From Geobacillus vulcani PSS1 (GTDB taxonomy: Bacteria; Bacillota; Bacilli; Bacillales; Anoxybacillaceae): a stretch of DNA of 64,000 bases. The stretch's first letter is position 1. Each line of letters starts with the position of its first letter. Positions 63,972 through 64,000 of the stretch are shown one piece after another. The notes beneath the pieces are model-generated. The model worked only from the letters and a program-made list of their open reading frames with translations. It was not told the origin of the DNA and made no database searches. The translations under genes and the position numbers were made by a program. The stretch covers positions 1,527,501 through 1,591,500 of the forward strand of contig NZ_JPOI01000001.1 in NCBI RefSeq assembly GCF_000733845.1. Direction: 5' to 3'.

Positions 63972-64000
63972 TTATCGTTGGCGCTGGCACGGATGGCAGG
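63972..64000 (-). CDS. C-terminal end of an upstream gene, probably ytqA
   Basis: The last codons, CHPCQRQR and a TAA stop (63972-63974), are consistent with the tail of a gene running in from beyond 64000. In B. subtilis the radical-SAM gene ytqA stands just before ytqB. Only nine codons are visible, so the identity rests on context. Confidence 0.35.

Overview
The window looks like the chromosome of a thermophilic Bacillaceae species, most likely Geobacillus (G. kaustophilus, thermoleovorans or stearothermophilus group). The grounds are codon use, AGGAGG-type ribosome binding sites, a GlgBCDAP operon of the G. stearothermophilus type, and a gene order on the right half that matches the Bacillus subtilis men-yt region. 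No database search was run; identifications rest on motif and family recognition.

Positions 1-6360 form an AT-rich accessory segment. It holds a GNAT gene cut by an IS256-family element, fosB, a dinB-like gene, a CMD-fold protein, trmO and a small membrane protein. It then holds wreckage: the 3' end of a TnpB element with its right end, a broken DJ-1/PfpI gene and two broken peptide-type ABC permeases. Positions 6.67-12.7 kb carry a FAD oxidoreductase and a Fur-box-controlled iron-siderophore uptake operon (binding protein, two permeases, no ATPase) that ends in a secreted Ig-repeat protein. Positions 13-17 kb carry a TetR regulator with methyltransferase, a GNAT, a LysE exporter and a CDF metal exporter. 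Positions 17.2-25.1 kb are the tightly overlapped glgBCDAP glycogen operon.

Positions 25.3-36.9 kb hold an AIM24 protein, YteA, and the menaquinone genes: menA divergent from menF-menD-menH-menB, with menE pushed about 2 kb away by an IS110-family element and short repeats. Positions 37-42.7 kb are the least explained part. Two small proteins, a DUF2325 gene with a Fur-like box in its promoter, an unknown protein, a 692-residue lipoprotein and a 652-residue lipoprotein that joins a beta-propeller to a di-haem cytochrome domain lie here, with possible Fur-like sites before three of the units. CydAB (bd oxidase) follows, then a Zur-controlled pair (zinc-binding lipoprotein and CobW/YciC GTPase).

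Positions 48.4-64 kb follow the B. subtilis order closely: yidD, luxS, ytzI, dps, ytkC, ytkD, ytlDCA, ytmA, ytmB, pckA, a SAM riboswitch with metK, ytoA, ytpB, ytqB and the tail of a further gene. An Rpn-type nuclease and a piece of an MFS transporter are inserted between ytmB and pckA. No tRNA, rRNA or CRISPR array was seen. The best candidates for new biology are the possibly iron-regulated surface redox group at 37.6-42.7 kb, a small Cys-rich ORF divergent from the Zur-controlled GTPase gene, and a family of short palindromic repeats scattered between genes.
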